From Desulfosporosinus youngiae DSM 17734 (GTDB lineage Bacteria; Bacillota; Desulfitobacteriia; Desulfitobacteriales; Desulfitobacteriaceae): a stretch of 64,000 nt of DNA. Each line of letters begins with the position of its first letter. Within the stretch, counting starts at the first letter, position 1. Location of the stretch: positions 4,740,198 through 4,804,197 of the forward strand of contig NZ_CM001441.1 in assembly GCF_000244895.1 (NCBI RefSeq), read 5' to 3'. Positions 20,244 to 29,692 of this stretch are shown here, one piece after another. The notes under the pieces are model-generated. The model was not told the DNA's origin. It did no database searches and saw nothing but the letters and a program-made list of their open reading frames with translations. The translations under genes and the position numbers were made by a program.

Positions 20244-21554
20244 TTATAGTACTGTTCTGTCTCGCTGTACAAGCCGGCCTTCTACCCAAACCATCACAGG
20301 GAAACCTTGCATGGTTTTCCCCAGGAACGGAGTATTGCGTGCTTTCGAAGCCAGCTTAGCCGGATCAATTACTTCCGAAAAATCCGGGTCAAAGAGTACT
20401 ATATCCGCTGGGGTTCCGGGCTTTAAGGTTCCCCCCGCCAGTCCGAAGCGATCTGCCGGAGAAACACTCCAAGCTTCGATCACCCGATCCAGGGACAGTT
20501 TTCCCGGTTTCACTAAATACTGCCACACTGCACTTAAGGCCGTCTCCAAGCCGGCAATGCCGAAGGGTGCCTCTGCAAAAGGCCGCGCTTTTTCGGCCTG
20601 GGTGTGTGGAGCATGGTCGGTGGCAATCATATCAATGGTTCCATCCCTAAGACCTTCAATTAAGGCCTCACGGTCCGCCTGAGAACCCAAGGGAGGATTA
20701 ACTTTGAGAACGGTATCTGTTATCTTTATCTCTTCATCACAGAAGATCAAATGATGAGGATTAACTTCCGCGGTGACATCGATCCCTCGGGCTTTAGCCC
20801 GCCGAATTAACTCCACACTCTCTGCGCTCGAGATATGGGCTAAATGAAGTTTCCCGCCGGTTTCCTCAGCCAGAAGCAAATCCCTGGCAACAATCACACT
20901 TTCCGCACTGGCTGGAATTCCTCTTAACCCCATTCGTGCGGAACTTACTCCGCGGCGCATCAGCCCATCTCCGGCCAAATTTTTATCCTCGCAATGGCTG
21001 ATAATTGGAAATCCTGTGAGCTTAGCATACTCCAGGGCCAGCCGCATCACTTCCGCATTTTGAATATTTTTGCCATCATCGGAAAAGGCCGCTGCTCCCC
21101 CCGCTTTCATGTCTGCCATTTCGACGAGTTCGCTCCCCTGCATACCTTTAGTGACTGTCCCAATCGGCAGCACATGGGCATATCCGGCACGTTCTCCCTG
21201 CCTGCACACGAATTCGACTAAAGCCCGATTATCAATCGGGGGCTGAGTATTGGCCATAGCCAAAATTGTAGTGAACCCGCCACGCACCGCAGCACGTGAT
21301 CCGCTTAAAATATCTTCTTTATCCTCTTGCCCCGGTTCACGCAAGTGAGTGTGCACATCGATCAGCCCCGGGAAAACAAACTTCCCTGTTCCGTTAATAA
21401 TTTCCAAATTCTCACCCTGAGCTTTTGCCAGAACTTCCTCTTCGGTCATTGAAGATGATATTTCTAAGACGTTTCCGTCTTTAACAAGAACATCTTGAGG
21501 GGATGAAATCTTTTGACTCGGATCAATTACCCAAACATCTTTAAGCCACCACAT
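20244..21554 (-). CDS. pyrC: Dihydroorotase, class I
   Basis: Zinc amidohydrolase closing carbamoyl-aspartate to dihydroorotate. Metal ligands are visible in DVHTHLREPG near residue 57, in the following histidine-containing ISHCEDKNL and LAHISS, and in ATDHAPH. 436 residues. The ATG at 21554 is used because GGAGG sits eight bases upstream. It overlaps the end of pyrB by 14 bases, another case of coupling in this operon. Confidence 0.95.
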   Translation of the reverse strand: MWWLKDVWVIDPSQKISSPQDVLVKDGNVLEISSSMTEEEVLAKAQGENLEIINGTGKFVFPGLIDVHTHLREPGQEDKEDILSGSRAAVRGGFTTILAMANTQPPIDNRALVEFVCRQGERAGYAHVLPIGTVTKGMQGSELVEMADMKAGGAAAFSDDGKNIQNAEVMRLALEYAKLTGFPIISHCEDKNLAGDGLMRRGVSSARMGLRGIPASAESVIVARDLLLAEETGGKLHLAHISSAESVELIRRAKARGIDVTAEVNPHHLIFCDEEIKITDTVLKVNPPLGSQADREALIEGLRDGTIDMIATDHAPHTQAEKARPFAEAPFGIAGLETALSAVWQYLVKPGKLSLDRVIEAWSVSPADRFGLAGGTLKPGTPADIVLFDPDFSEVIDPAKLASKARNTPFLGKTMQGFPVMVWVEGRLVQRDRTVL

Positions 21555-22476
21555 TGCTTGACCCTCCAATCAGTAAGTAAATTAGTGCCATACGAATAGC
21601 CACACCATTCGTGACTTGACGTTCGATTAAGGCGTCTACGCCATCTGCCACTTCGTCGGAAATTTCCACGCCCCGGTTCATCGGCCCTGGATGTAAGACA
21701 ATGCTTTGTTTTCCGGTTTTCTTGAGACGATCTGTGGTCAATCCATAAAGATGGCTGTACTCACGCAGGCTGGGAAAGAGGCCGCTTTTTTGCCGTTCCA
21801 GCTGAAGGCGAAGAGCCATCACTATGTCTGCCCCTGGTAAAGCACTGTCCAGGTCATGGGTCAATTTAACTCCCAGACCCGCCATTTCAGCGGGTACAAG
21901 TGTGGGTGGGCCCGCAAAGGTCACATTGACCCCCATTTTTTGAAGACACCAGGCATTGCTGCGAGCAACCCTGGAATGGAGCACATCCCCAACGATGACG
22001 ATATTTTTACCTTCTAATTCACCTAAACGCTCCTGCATTGTGAAAATATCCAATAACGCTTGGGTAGGATGGGCATGCTGCCCGTCTCCTGCATTAATGA
22101 CCGCGGGATCAAGGATATCCGCCAAAAAGTTGGCCGCACCTGAACTGGAGTGCCTTAGGATCACAACGTCCGCCCGCATCGCCTGAATCGTCTTGGCCGT
22201 ATCGTATAAACTTTCGCCTTTACTCACACTGCTCTGAGCGACTGCAATACTTGTCGTATCCGCCCCTAATACTTTAGCAGCCATTTCGAAAGAGGTACGG
22301 GTTCGTGTACTTGCTTCATAAAATAAATTGACAACCGATTTCCCTTTTAACGTCGGCAATTTCTTAATAGGGCGCATCAGAATTTCTTTCATCACTTTTG
22401 CTGTATGCAGAATATGCCGTATTTCCTCTACACTCATGTCCTCGATCGCCAGAATGTCTTTACGCTGCCATTTCAT
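21541..22476 (-). CDS. pyrB: Aspartate carbamoyltransferase catalytic subunit
   Basis: Forms carbamoyl-aspartate, the committed pyrimidine step. The carbamoyl-phosphate site YEASTRTRTSFE and the substrate motifs HPTQALLD and LHPGPMNRGVEI are present. 311 residues, normal. There is no pyrI regulatory subunit nearby, as expected for Firmicutes. GGGAGG precedes the ATG. Expression is probably set by the second PyrR attenuator immediately upstream. Confidence 0.96.
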   Translation of the reverse strand: MKWQRKDILAIEDMSVEEIRHILHTAKVMKEILMRPIKKLPTLKGKSVVNLFYEASTRTRTSFEMAAKVLGADTTSIAVAQSSVSKGESLYDTAKTIQAMRADVVILRHSSSGAANFLADILDPAVINAGDGQHAHPTQALLDIFTMQERLGELEGKNIVIVGDVLHSRVARSNAWCLQKMGVNVTFAGPPTLVPAEMAGLGVKLTHDLDSALPGADIVMALRLQLERQKSGLFPSLREYSHLYGLTTDRLKKTGKQSIVLHPGPMNRGVEISDEVADGVDALIERQVTNGVAIRMALIYLLIGGSSNVVA

Positions 22477-22564
22477 CAGTAAACCTCCCTAAATTCTTTC
22501 AGCTTATTATCTCTAATGAATTTGTAATTAATTCCCTGACCGCTTTGCTTAACCCTAAACTAAA

Positions 22565-22650
22565 AAATCCTCATCCCAAAGAGGGAGAGGATTTAAAAAT
22601 AGGCATAACCTATTATCCCGCTCGCCCCTTGGCTATCTCTCTGGATAACA
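22565..22650 (-). promoter_or_regulatory. PyrR-responsive attenuator between pyrR and pyrB
   Basis: In transcript order a PyrR-binding element, TTATCCAGAGAGATAGCCAAGG (22629-22650), precedes an intrinsic terminator. The terminator stem is AAATCCTC..CCC with GGG..GAGGATTT (22565-22594), followed by six T. The AUCCAGAGAGxxxGCC core matches the anti-antiterminator loop bound by PyrR-UMP. High UMP should therefore stop transcription before pyrB. Confidence 0.85.
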
Positions 22651-22680
22651 TTTAAAGGGTAACGTTTGCTTAATTCATAG

Positions 22681-23397
<717 letters not shown>

Positions 23398-23399
23398 TT

Positions 23400-23428
23400 A
23401 GTTTACTTTAGGTTTGGCCGAATGTCAA
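23400..23428 (-). promoter_or_regulatory. Sigma-A promoter of the pyr operon
   Basis: TTGACA (23423-23428), a 17-bp spacer and TAAACT (23400-23405) on the minus strand. It lies about 27 bases before the PyrR-binding element. Confidence 0.85.
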
Positions 23429-23469
23429 TGCAGGCAATGAAAAGGAAATAAACATAGAAAACTTTGCCT

Positions 23470-24486
23470 TTAATTGCTGCGAAGTTTTTCAATGACTTCG
23501 GCAAATATCTTAGGTACAGGTGCATCGAACCTCATCCATATCCCTTTCACCGGGTGCTCAAATCCCAGATGTGCTGCATGCAGCATTTGTCCTGGCAACC
23601 CAAACTGGTTTTTTTTCGACCCGTAGACAGGATCTCCAATAACCGGATGCTTAATATAGGCCATATGAACACGAATTTGATGGGTACGGCCGGTCTCTAA
23701 GCGCACTTCTAAATAGGTGGTCTCTTTAAAACGTTCTAAAACCGTATAATAAGTCACAGCCGGTTTCGAATGCAGCATAACAACCGCCATACGTTTACGG
23801 TCGGATGGATCCCGGCCAATTGGTGCGGACACTGTTCCGGAAGGTTCTGACATGACTCCCTGAACCAGAGTTAAGTATTTCCGTTCCATCGTATGGGCTT
23901 TGAGCTGCGCTGCAAGTCCCTGGTGGGCAGAATCGTTCTTGGCAACCACTAAAATTCCCGAGGTGTCTTTATCTATACGATGAACAATTCCCGGACGCAG
24001 GACCCCGTTAATTCCGGAGAGATTTTTACAATGATATAACAAAGCATTAACCATTGTTCCGGTCCAAGCACCTGGCGCAGGGTGCACTACCATCCCTTGA
24101 GGCTTATTCACCACCAGAACATCCTCATCTTCGTAAAGGATTTCCAGCGGGATATTTTCCGGTTCGGCAGCGGCCTCTCGCGGGGCAGGGATCATCACCT
24201 CAATCATATCCCCTTGGCGTACTTTATAATTTGCTTTTTTAATGAATCCATTAACCTTAACACATTCTCCGGCAATGAGTCCTTGAATGAACGATCTGCT
24301 CTTTCCTAAAACATCAGTCACTCCTACATCCAAGCGAATTCCCTCAGGAAGCTCAAGCCTTACCCTTTCAGGCGTAGGGGCGGAATCTATCGGCAATCTT
24401 TCCGCGCTTGAAACTTGATCGCCGAATTCGAAATCGAGATCATTCTCTATTGATTCGCTTAATATTTTTCTTGACACTTTTTCCAC
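23470..24486 (-). CDS. rluD: RluD-family 23S rRNA pseudouridine synthase
   Basis: Pseudouridine synthase of the RluA/RluD class. An N-terminal S4 RNA-binding domain (about residues 45-105, with GIRLDVGVTDVLGKSRSF) precedes the catalytic domain. The active-site Asp lies in GIVHRIDKDTSGILVVAK, and the end of the domain has TGRTHQIRVHM. 338 residues. The start is a GTG with only a weak ribosome site, and the first 40 residues are acidic and not obviously conserved. It follows lspA, a common Firmicute pairing. Confidence 0.92.
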   Translation of the reverse strand: MEKVSRKILSESIENDLDFEFGDQVSSAERLPIDSAPTPERVRLELPEGIRLDVGVTDVLGKSRSFIQGLIAGECVKVNGFIKKANYKVRQGDMIEVMIPAPREAAAEPENIPLEILYEDEDVLVVNKPQGMVVHPAPGAWTGTMVNALLYHCKNLSGINGVLRPGIVHRIDKDTSGILVVAKNDSAHQGLAAQLKAHTMERKYLTLVQGVMSEPSGTVSAPIGRDPSDRKRMAVVMLHSKPAVTYYTVLERFKETTYLEVRLETGRTHQIRVHMAYIKHPVIGDPVYGSKKNQFGLPGQMLHAAHLGFEHPVKGIWMRFDAPVPKIFAEVIEKLRSN

Positions 24487-24532
24487 TCTCTTATCCGCTC
24501 ATTCTTGATTAGCTGATTATTAGGTGACAAGC

Positions 24533-25006
24533 TCACTTTTCAGGCACTTCGGGTGAGGATTTACCTTGAGCTTTTTCCTCCCGATATATGGCAAGCATCA
24601 ATAACCCCACCCCTATGACAATCATGCTATCCGCAAAATTAAAGACATAAGGCCAAATTTGAAAATCGAGATAATCGACAACTCGTCCTATGGTGAGTCT
24701 ATCATATAAATTCCCCATGGCTCCTCCACCGATCATCCCTATAGCCAAACGGGTAATCCACTCCTCACGAGGAATACGAAACTGTCCATAAATTACTCCA
24801 CCTAGAACTAATACTGCGGTAACAACAAAAATCCAGGTTCGGCCGGCCATCAGACCAAATGCCGCGCCTGGATTTAGGACATACGTCAGATGAAATACTT
24901 TAGGGATAACTTTCACCGTCTCACCCGGCATAAAGTTGATTTGAACCAGAACCTTCAGGACCCGATCAATTCCCCATGCTCCGATTATTGCAAGCCAAAC
25001 TAACAA
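24533..25006 (-). CDS. lspA: Lipoprotein signal peptidase (signal peptidase II)
   Basis: Membrane aspartic protease that cleaves prolipoproteins. Four hydrophobic segments are visible. The two catalytic aspartates lie in GNLYDRLTIGRVVDYLDF and FNFADSMIVIG, and the conserved loop NPGAAFG is present. 157 residues. Start is a TTG eight bases after GGGGGG. Next to rluD. Confidence 0.95.
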   Translation of the reverse strand: MLVWLAIIGAWGIDRVLKVLVQINFMPGETVKVIPKVFHLTYVLNPGAAFGLMAGRTWIFVVTAVLVLGGVIYGQFRIPREEWITRLAIGMIGGGAMGNLYDRLTIGRVVDYLDFQIWPYVFNFADSMIVIGVGLLMLAIYREEKAQGKSSPEVPEK

Positions 25007-25138
25007 CGATCTAACCCCCCTGCTCTTTTACCCATCTTAACACAGGGCTCGAAGCGGAGCAAACGAATCATTCAGCTGAGAGCTAACTTTCTCACTTTGG
25101 CACAATTTCTCCGGTCGAGAGGTAAGGGCATGAAGCGG

Positions 25139-25813
25139 CTAAGTCCGCCCGTGCTCCTTGCTGTAATGAATAGTATTTAACCGCCCCTCCGGTTCTCTTT
25201 GAGTTTCGACGGTTTCGATATATTGAACAGCACCAATCATTTCATCCGCATCTTCATACATATCATTGGGATCCGAGACATCCCGATTCGTCCCCAGATC
25301 CTGGAGAGAATCTGCAGTCCCATAGCGGGCCACAGCCTGCCAGGAATCTTCTCCATCAAACTCCACCCGATCTGTCCCATCATTAAAGGTTCTGGAAAAC
25401 GGTCGGTTTAATAGTTCATCTTCGACCGGGTCACGATATAAGGAGTGCTGCTCTTCTTTCTCCTCTTCCCGGCTGCACTCTGTGCATACCGTCGTATAAG
25501 GCAGCAATTCAAGTCGTTCATACGGAATTTCTTGACCGCAGTGTTCACACTTGGCGTAGTCCCCTTTTTTAAAACGTTCTAAAGCATCGTCAATAGCCTC
25601 AACCCTGTGGAGCAGCCGATCATGCTCGGCAACATCACGAGCCCGCTGATATACTTCTGATCCAATATCAGCCGGGTGATTGTCTGCTAATGATAATTCA
25701 CCTAAAGACTCTCTCATATCTCCGTTAAAGAGTTCTGCGGTAGTTTCCATCAAATCAGCTTTCTCTTTACGCAGCGTTTTGATCAATTTATTATAATTTG
25801 ATTGATCTTTCAA
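25139..25813 (-). CDS. TraR/DksA-type zinc-finger protein (YteA-like sporulation family)
   Basis: 224-residue protein with a helical N-terminus followed by the DksA/TraR zinc finger CEHCG...CTEC (about residues 95-118). The overall layout fits the YteA sporulation family of Firmicutes: a zinc finger followed by an acidic C-terminal half with RPFSRTFNDGTDRVEFDGEDSWQAVARYG. Its molecular role is not known to me; DksA relatives bind RNA polymerase. Start is a TTG eight bases after GGGGG. It lies between lspA and a DUF5665 gene. Confidence 0.88.
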   Translation of the reverse strand: MKDQSNYNKLIKTLRKEKADLMETTAELFNGDMRESLGELSLADNHPADIGSEVYQRARDVAEHDRLLHRVEAIDDALERFKKGDYAKCEHCGQEIPYERLELLPYTTVCTECSREEEKEEQHSLYRDPVEDELLNRPFSRTFNDGTDRVEFDGEDSWQAVARYGTADSLQDLGTNRDVSDPNDMYEDADEMIGAVQYIETVETQREPEGRLNTIHYSKEHGRT

Positions 25814-25884
25814 ATAAGTCGCCCCCTATTACTCTTTCCTAGACTTACACTCTCACGTAAAATTTCACTTTAGCTGTCCAATTC

Positions 25885-26235
25885 TTAAGGTTGATTAACA
25901 TACTTACTAAGTTCGGCAATAAATCCGCCAATCACCGGTAAATTCAACACCACTATTCGCTTTAACAAGATATAAGCAAATCCTGCAAGAAGTCCTGCCC
26001 CCAGAGCAGTTCCCAAACCTCGCAAGAGGCCGACCAGGAAATTAAACCAAAGAAGTCGTCCGGGACGATTCAAATACGCTATGTATTCAGCTAATCTCAT
26101 CTTTTCAAGAGTTTCTGCCAACAATGCAACCTGATGTCTTAATCCAGTCAACCCGGGAACGCTCACGGTATCGGTAAACTCTTGACCTGCCGAAGATGTT
26201 ATGGGTAATTTCTCCTTTTCGTCCGAAACGGCCAC
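25885..26235 (-). CDS. DUF5665 family small membrane protein
   Basis: About 116 residues. The N-terminal half is soluble with a helix LRHQVALLAETLEKMRLAEYIAYLN. Then come LLWFNFLVGLLRGLGTALGAGLL and a second hydrophobic segment, the pattern of DUF5665 proteins, which have no known function. The GTG at 26235 is six bases after GAGGTG and is preferred over the GTG three codons earlier. Confidence 0.78.
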   Translation of the reverse strand: MAVSDEKEKLPITSSAGQEFTDTVSVPGLTGLRHQVALLAETLEKMRLAEYIAYLNRPGRLLWFNFLVGLLRGLGTALGAGLLAGFAYILLKRIVVLNLPVIGGFIAELSKYVNQP

Positions 26236-26344
26236 ATTATTCACCTCACGTTAGAACATCAGGTTTAGTGTTCCCATGTCGCTAAAATTTACACGGATCT
26301 CAACATCCATAGCACGATTAAAAAATAGTTTCACTATACACAAA

Positions 26345-26367
26345 AAAGAGGCTTTACAAGCCTCTTT
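26345..26367 (-). terminator. Intrinsic terminator after pduL
   Basis: Perfect 10-bp stem AAAGAGGCTT/AAGCCTCTTT with a 3-base loop and a T run, about 45 bases after the pduL stop. Confidence 0.92.
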
Positions 26368-26412
26368 CAGAAATAAACAGAATTATTCAACTCATGATAG
26401 GATTTAAATAGA

Positions 26413-27021
26413 TTATCTAGCCGATTGCGGATAGATGCGTTGATTGTAAGAATAAACTTCCAGTTCTTGACCATTTGCCAAACCAAATGCATTACCCTCG
26501 TCCGTATCCACATGTAAATCCAAGGCATAATCCGGACTAACGCGAACGAGAACTTGATCTAAGATTCCGCCGCGAGGACCAGGAACAATGACTGAAACAT
26601 AATCCCCATCGTTTAAAGAATACTTAAATCCATCTTTTGGCGCCATGTGGAGATGGCGGGCCGCAATAATCACGCCTTGCTCAATATGAACAATTCCCTT
26701 AGGACCTTTAATATCAATACCCGGGCTATCTTCAAGCCTTCCTGAATCCCGAACTGGCGGCTTAACTCCAACTTTAAAACTATCTGTCTTTGAAAGTTCT
26801 ACTTGAGAGACTTTCCGGGCAGGACCCAAAACACGCACTCCGGAAATCTCACCCTTCGGTCCAATGAGCGTAACCATTTCTTCAGCGGCAAATTGGCCGG
26901 GCTGACTAAGGTCCTTCATTTTTGTCAAAGAATATCCTTCGCCAAAAAGCGCTTCAATATGTTCTTGGGATAGATGAATGTGACGGTTTGAGATACCAAC
27001 GGGAACTTTAAACGTTTCCAT
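26413..27021 (-). CDS. pduL: PduL-type phosphate acyltransferase
   Basis: Phosphotransacylase (PduL/PTAC family) interconverting acyl-CoA and acyl phosphate. The paired zinc-binding segments SNRHIHLSQEHIE near residue 11 and AARHLHMAPKDG near residue 125 are diagnostic, as are the repeated VLGPARKVSQVELSKTDSF and GIVHIEQGVI. 202 residues. No microcompartment genes are present, so it probably serves as a housekeeping acetate/propionate phosphotransacetylase. GGGAGG lies seven bases before the ATG. The leader contains a terminator-like hairpin. Confidence 0.93.
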   Translation of the reverse strand: METFKVPVGISNRHIHLSQEHIEALFGEGYSLTKMKDLSQPGQFAAEEMVTLIGPKGEISGVRVLGPARKVSQVELSKTDSFKVGVKPPVRDSGRLEDSPGIDIKGPKGIVHIEQGVIIAARHLHMAPKDGFKYSLNDGDYVSVIVPGPRGGILDQVLVRVSPDYALDLHVDTDEGNAFGLANGQELEVYSYNQRIYPQSAR

Positions 27022-27061
27022 ATATTCAACCTCCCTTTTGCAAGTATGCCACCGTCCAGTA

Positions 27062-27084
27062 TAAAAAAACTGGCTTATGCCAGT
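27062..27084 (-). terminator. Terminator-like hairpin in the leader of pduL
   Basis: ACTGGC-ATAA-GCCAGT stem (27069-27084) followed by seven T on the minus strand. It lies 150 bases after the comB stop and about 40 before pduL. A TATAAT box at 27137-27142 lies between the two genes, so the hairpin may act as an attenuator rather than as comB's terminator. Confidence 0.65.
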
Positions 27085-27136
27085 ATTAAAGATGGCAGAA
27101 GTTACATTTAATATTACATTAACTGCTTCTTCTGCT

Positions 27137-27142
27137 ATTATA
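27137..27142 (-). promoter_or_regulatory. Possible -10 box of a pduL promoter
   Basis: A perfect TATAAT on the minus strand in the comB-pduL gap, in an A/T-rich context. No clear TTGACA-like -35 at 17 bp. Confidence 0.4.
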
Positions 27143-27236
27143 CTTTATTTTAAATCATAAAAAAAGTTATTATTTCTTCTCATTATTTAGAAATAAAGAC
27201 AATAATTCAAATAGTCTGAACGTTGCAATAATTGTC

Positions 27237-27968
27237 CTACTGCTCTGTCAGCCATACTATTTCTCCATCTTGAACCACAGGAACAATTGGTAAAATGTTC
27301 GGAGTAGCGCAATAAACTAAATCCTTTTCAAGTCCTAAAGAAATAAGCTTTTTTCCATGATCTGAGTCACGAATTATATCAACAAGCTGATCTTCCGAAC
27401 TATGATATAGCATACGAGCGGCAGTACCCAAATCATTCAGCACGACATTTGGTCCCAATGCATCAATAAACATACCTGCACAAAGTGTGTCTGCAAGATC
27501 AAAACGTTCTTCCGTGCCCGCACAATACACCACTATTCCTTGAAGTTTCTTATTCGTTTCAAATTCACTCAGAACCGCTGAAACAATACTCTGCATGTTT
27601 ATAAAAGAAGCCATCCAGATCATAGGCGCAGCAATAGAATCACGTATAGCCCGAGTGCCGTTTGTCGTGGTCAAAATGACTCTTCTGCCCCCGACTTTTT
27701 CAGGAACATAGTCAAAAGGGGAATTGCTTAAATCAAACCCTTCAATAATCAGAGAATCGCGCTCCCCTCCCAATAATGATCCGGGAAGGGTCAGGCGTCT
27801 TTCCAGTGCTTCTTGAGGAGTGAGAACCGGAATAATGGCCTGACAGCCATTTGCCAACGCCGTTACTATTGTACTTGTCGCCCTCAACACATCAATCACA
27901 ATGACCAATCTTTCTTCTAAATAAGGGGTTCTTGGAGAACCTGTACTCGGTAAAACTTCTATTTGCAT
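27237..27968 (-). CDS. comB: 2-phosphosulfolactate phosphatase-like protein (ComB family)
   Basis: 243 residues of the ComB family, named for 2-phosphosulfolactate phosphatase of coenzyme M synthesis. Conserved blocks are IDVLRATSTIVTALANG, LLGGERDSLIIEGFDLSNSP, TTTNGTRAI and the later VYCAGTEERFDLADTLCAG. Many Firmicutes carry this gene without making coenzyme M, so sulfolactate metabolism or another phosphatase role is possible. No comA or comC is nearby. GGGGGTGATC precedes the ATG. It lies between the gcv terminator and pduL. Confidence 0.88.
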   Translation of the reverse strand: MQIEVLPSTGSPRTPYLEERLVIVIDVLRATSTIVTALANGCQAIIPVLTPQEALERRLTLPGSLLGGERDSLIIEGFDLSNSPFDYVPEKVGGRRVILTTTNGTRAIRDSIAAPMIWMASFINMQSIVSAVLSEFETNKKLQGIVVYCAGTEERFDLADTLCAGMFIDALGPNVVLNDLGTAARMLYHSSEDQLVDIIRDSDHGKKLISLGLEKDLVYCATPNILPIVPVVQDGEIVWLTEQ

Positions 27969-28130
27969 ACGATCACCCCCATAACTGAATAAAAATGTTT
28001 ACTTTTTGTACAACCTTTTATATATTCAACTTATTTATTCTTAAATCCTGCCTGCTGTGAAAATTGTTATTTAACAAATGGATAATAGTGTACATTTTAA
28101 CAAAAACAACTAGATAATGTAACGTAGTTG

Positions 28131-28170
28131 TAAAAAGAAAGACACAAGATACAAATTGCATCTTGTGTCT
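28131..28170 (-). terminator. Intrinsic terminator of the gcv operon
   Basis: Perfect 11-bp stem AGACACAAGAT/ATCTTGTGTCT (28140-28170) followed by a T-rich tract, about 60 bases after gcvPB. The 260-bp gap around it has no convincing gene. Confidence 0.92.
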
Positions 28171-28228
28171 ATGCCCAACTTCATACATCTTTAACTTTTT
28201 AAATAAGTTAAACCAAACTTTTACAAAA

Positions 28229-29692
28229 TCATACCTGTTTACGCCAGCGTAAGTTAGGCTTTCGTACTGCACCAACTTCATCTAATCGTGTCACAAGCGT
28301 AGTGTAGGGTGCGTTCTTAACAAGATCCGGATCAGTTTGGGCTTCTTCCGAAATCTTGATCAGGACTTGGGCGAATTCATCCAAGGTTTCAATGCTTTCG
28401 GTTTCAGTGGGCTCAATCATCATTGCCTCTTCAACAATAATTGGGAAATAAATAGTGGGAGGATGATAGCCATAATCCAATAAGCGTTTAGCGATATCTA
28501 AGGTATGCACACCAGTAGATTTTAGGTTTTTCGGAGTAATAATAAACTCATGTTTACATAAACGGTCAAAGGGCAAGAAATAGTGCTCTTTGAGAATACT
28601 CATCAGGTAGTTGGCGTTTAACACAGCCGATTCCGATGCTGCTCGCAGCCCTTCTCCGCCAAGACCTCGAATATAAGCATAAGCCCTGACAACAACCGAG
28701 AAATTGGCGTAAAACGAGCGCACTTTTCCGATGGAGAGCGGCATATCGTTTTGGAGAATAAACGTCCCGTCTCCACTCCGAACCACCATGGGCTTAGGAA
28801 GAAACGGCATTAAGAAATCTTTAACCCCAACCGGTCCCGATCCCGGACCTCCACCACCGTGTGGAGTAGAAAAGGTTTTGTGTAAATTAAGATGAACAAC
28901 ATCAAATCCCATATCCCCAGGGCGGGCAATACCCATGACTGCATTGGTATTTGCTCCGTCATAGTATAAGAGACCGCCGGCATCATGGACCAGCTTGGTA
29001 ATCTCTAAAATATTTTCATCAAATAGCCCGACGGTGTTAGGATTTGTCAGCATCAATGCTGCCACTTCGTCATTCAGGACCTTTTTCAATGCCTCCAGAT
29101 CAACCCCGCCCCGGTCGTTGGAGGGTATTTGAATAATTTCATATCCGGCCATAGCTGCGGTGGCAGGATTCGTTCCATGGGCAGAATCCGGAACGATGAC
29201 TTTTTTGCGTTTCGTGTCTTGACGATGATCATGATAAGCTTTAATGATTAGGATTCCAGTCATTTCTCCGTGGGCACCGGCGGCCGGCTGAAGAGTAAAG
29301 CCATCCATTCCTGCTAATTCGCAAAGATCCTCTTGAAGTTCCGCCATCAGTTGCAAAGCTCCTTGAGTCAACGACTCAGGCTGATAGGGGTGAAGGGCTG
29401 TAAACCCGGAAAGCCGGGATAACATTTCATTCACTTTCGGATTATACTTCATTGTACACGACCCAAGTGGATAAAACCCTGTATCCACTCCATGATTAAA
29501 GGTGGAAAGACGAGTAAAGTGACGAACCACATCGATTTCAGAAAGCTCCGGAAGTGACGGCTCCTGTTGGCGTAACATATCCTTGGGGATCAGATTTTCC
29601 ACAGATACTTCCGGCACATCACATTTTGGCAAACTGACAGCACTTCGGCCACTGGCACTGAGATCAAAAATAAGCGGTTCTAATACTTTCAT
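28229..29692 (-). CDS. gcvPB: Glycine dehydrogenase (decarboxylating) subunit 2
   Basis: PLP-bearing half of the split glycine-cleavage P protein. The Schiff-base lysine is in [18 protein letters not shown], preceded by [13 protein letters not shown]. 487 residues, normal for the beta subunit. The start overlaps the gcvPA stop by four bases (ATGA), so the two halves are translationally coupled. Last gene of gcvT-gcvH-gcvPA-gcvPB, ending at a strong terminator. Confidence 0.96.
   Translation of the reverse strand: MKVLEPLIFDLSASGRSAVSLPKCDVPEVSVENLIPKDMLRQQEPSLPELSEIDVVRHFTRLSTFNHGVDTGFYPLGSCTMKYNPKVNEMLSRLSGFTALHPYQPESLTQGALQLMAELQEDLCELAGMDGFTLQPAAGAHGEMTGILIIKAYHDHRQDTKRKKVIVPDSAHGTNPATAAMAGYEIIQIPSNDRGGVDLEALKKVLNDEVAALMLTNPNTVGLFDENILEITKLVHDAGGLLYYDGANTNAVMGIARPGDMGFDVVHLNLHKTFSTPHGGGGPGSGPVGVKDFLMPFLPKPMVVRSGDGTFILQNDMPLSIGKVRSFYANFSVVVRAYAYIRGLGGEGLRAASESAVLNANYLMSILKEHYFLPFDRLCKHEFIITPKNLKSTGVHTLDIAKRLLDYGYHPPTIYFPIIVEEAMMIEPTETESIETLDEFAQVLIKISEEAQTDPDLVKNAPYTTLVTRLDEVGAVRKPNLRWRKQV

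Noticed and set aside
20014-20682. 222-codon plus-strand ORF opposite carA and pyrC
   Set aside because: Antisense to two well-conserved genes; codon pattern follows the real genes.
28018-28281. 87-codon minus-strand ORF at the end of the gcv operon
   Set aside because: It overlaps the gcvPB 3' end in another frame, contains the gcv terminator hairpin and has no ribosome site or family pattern.
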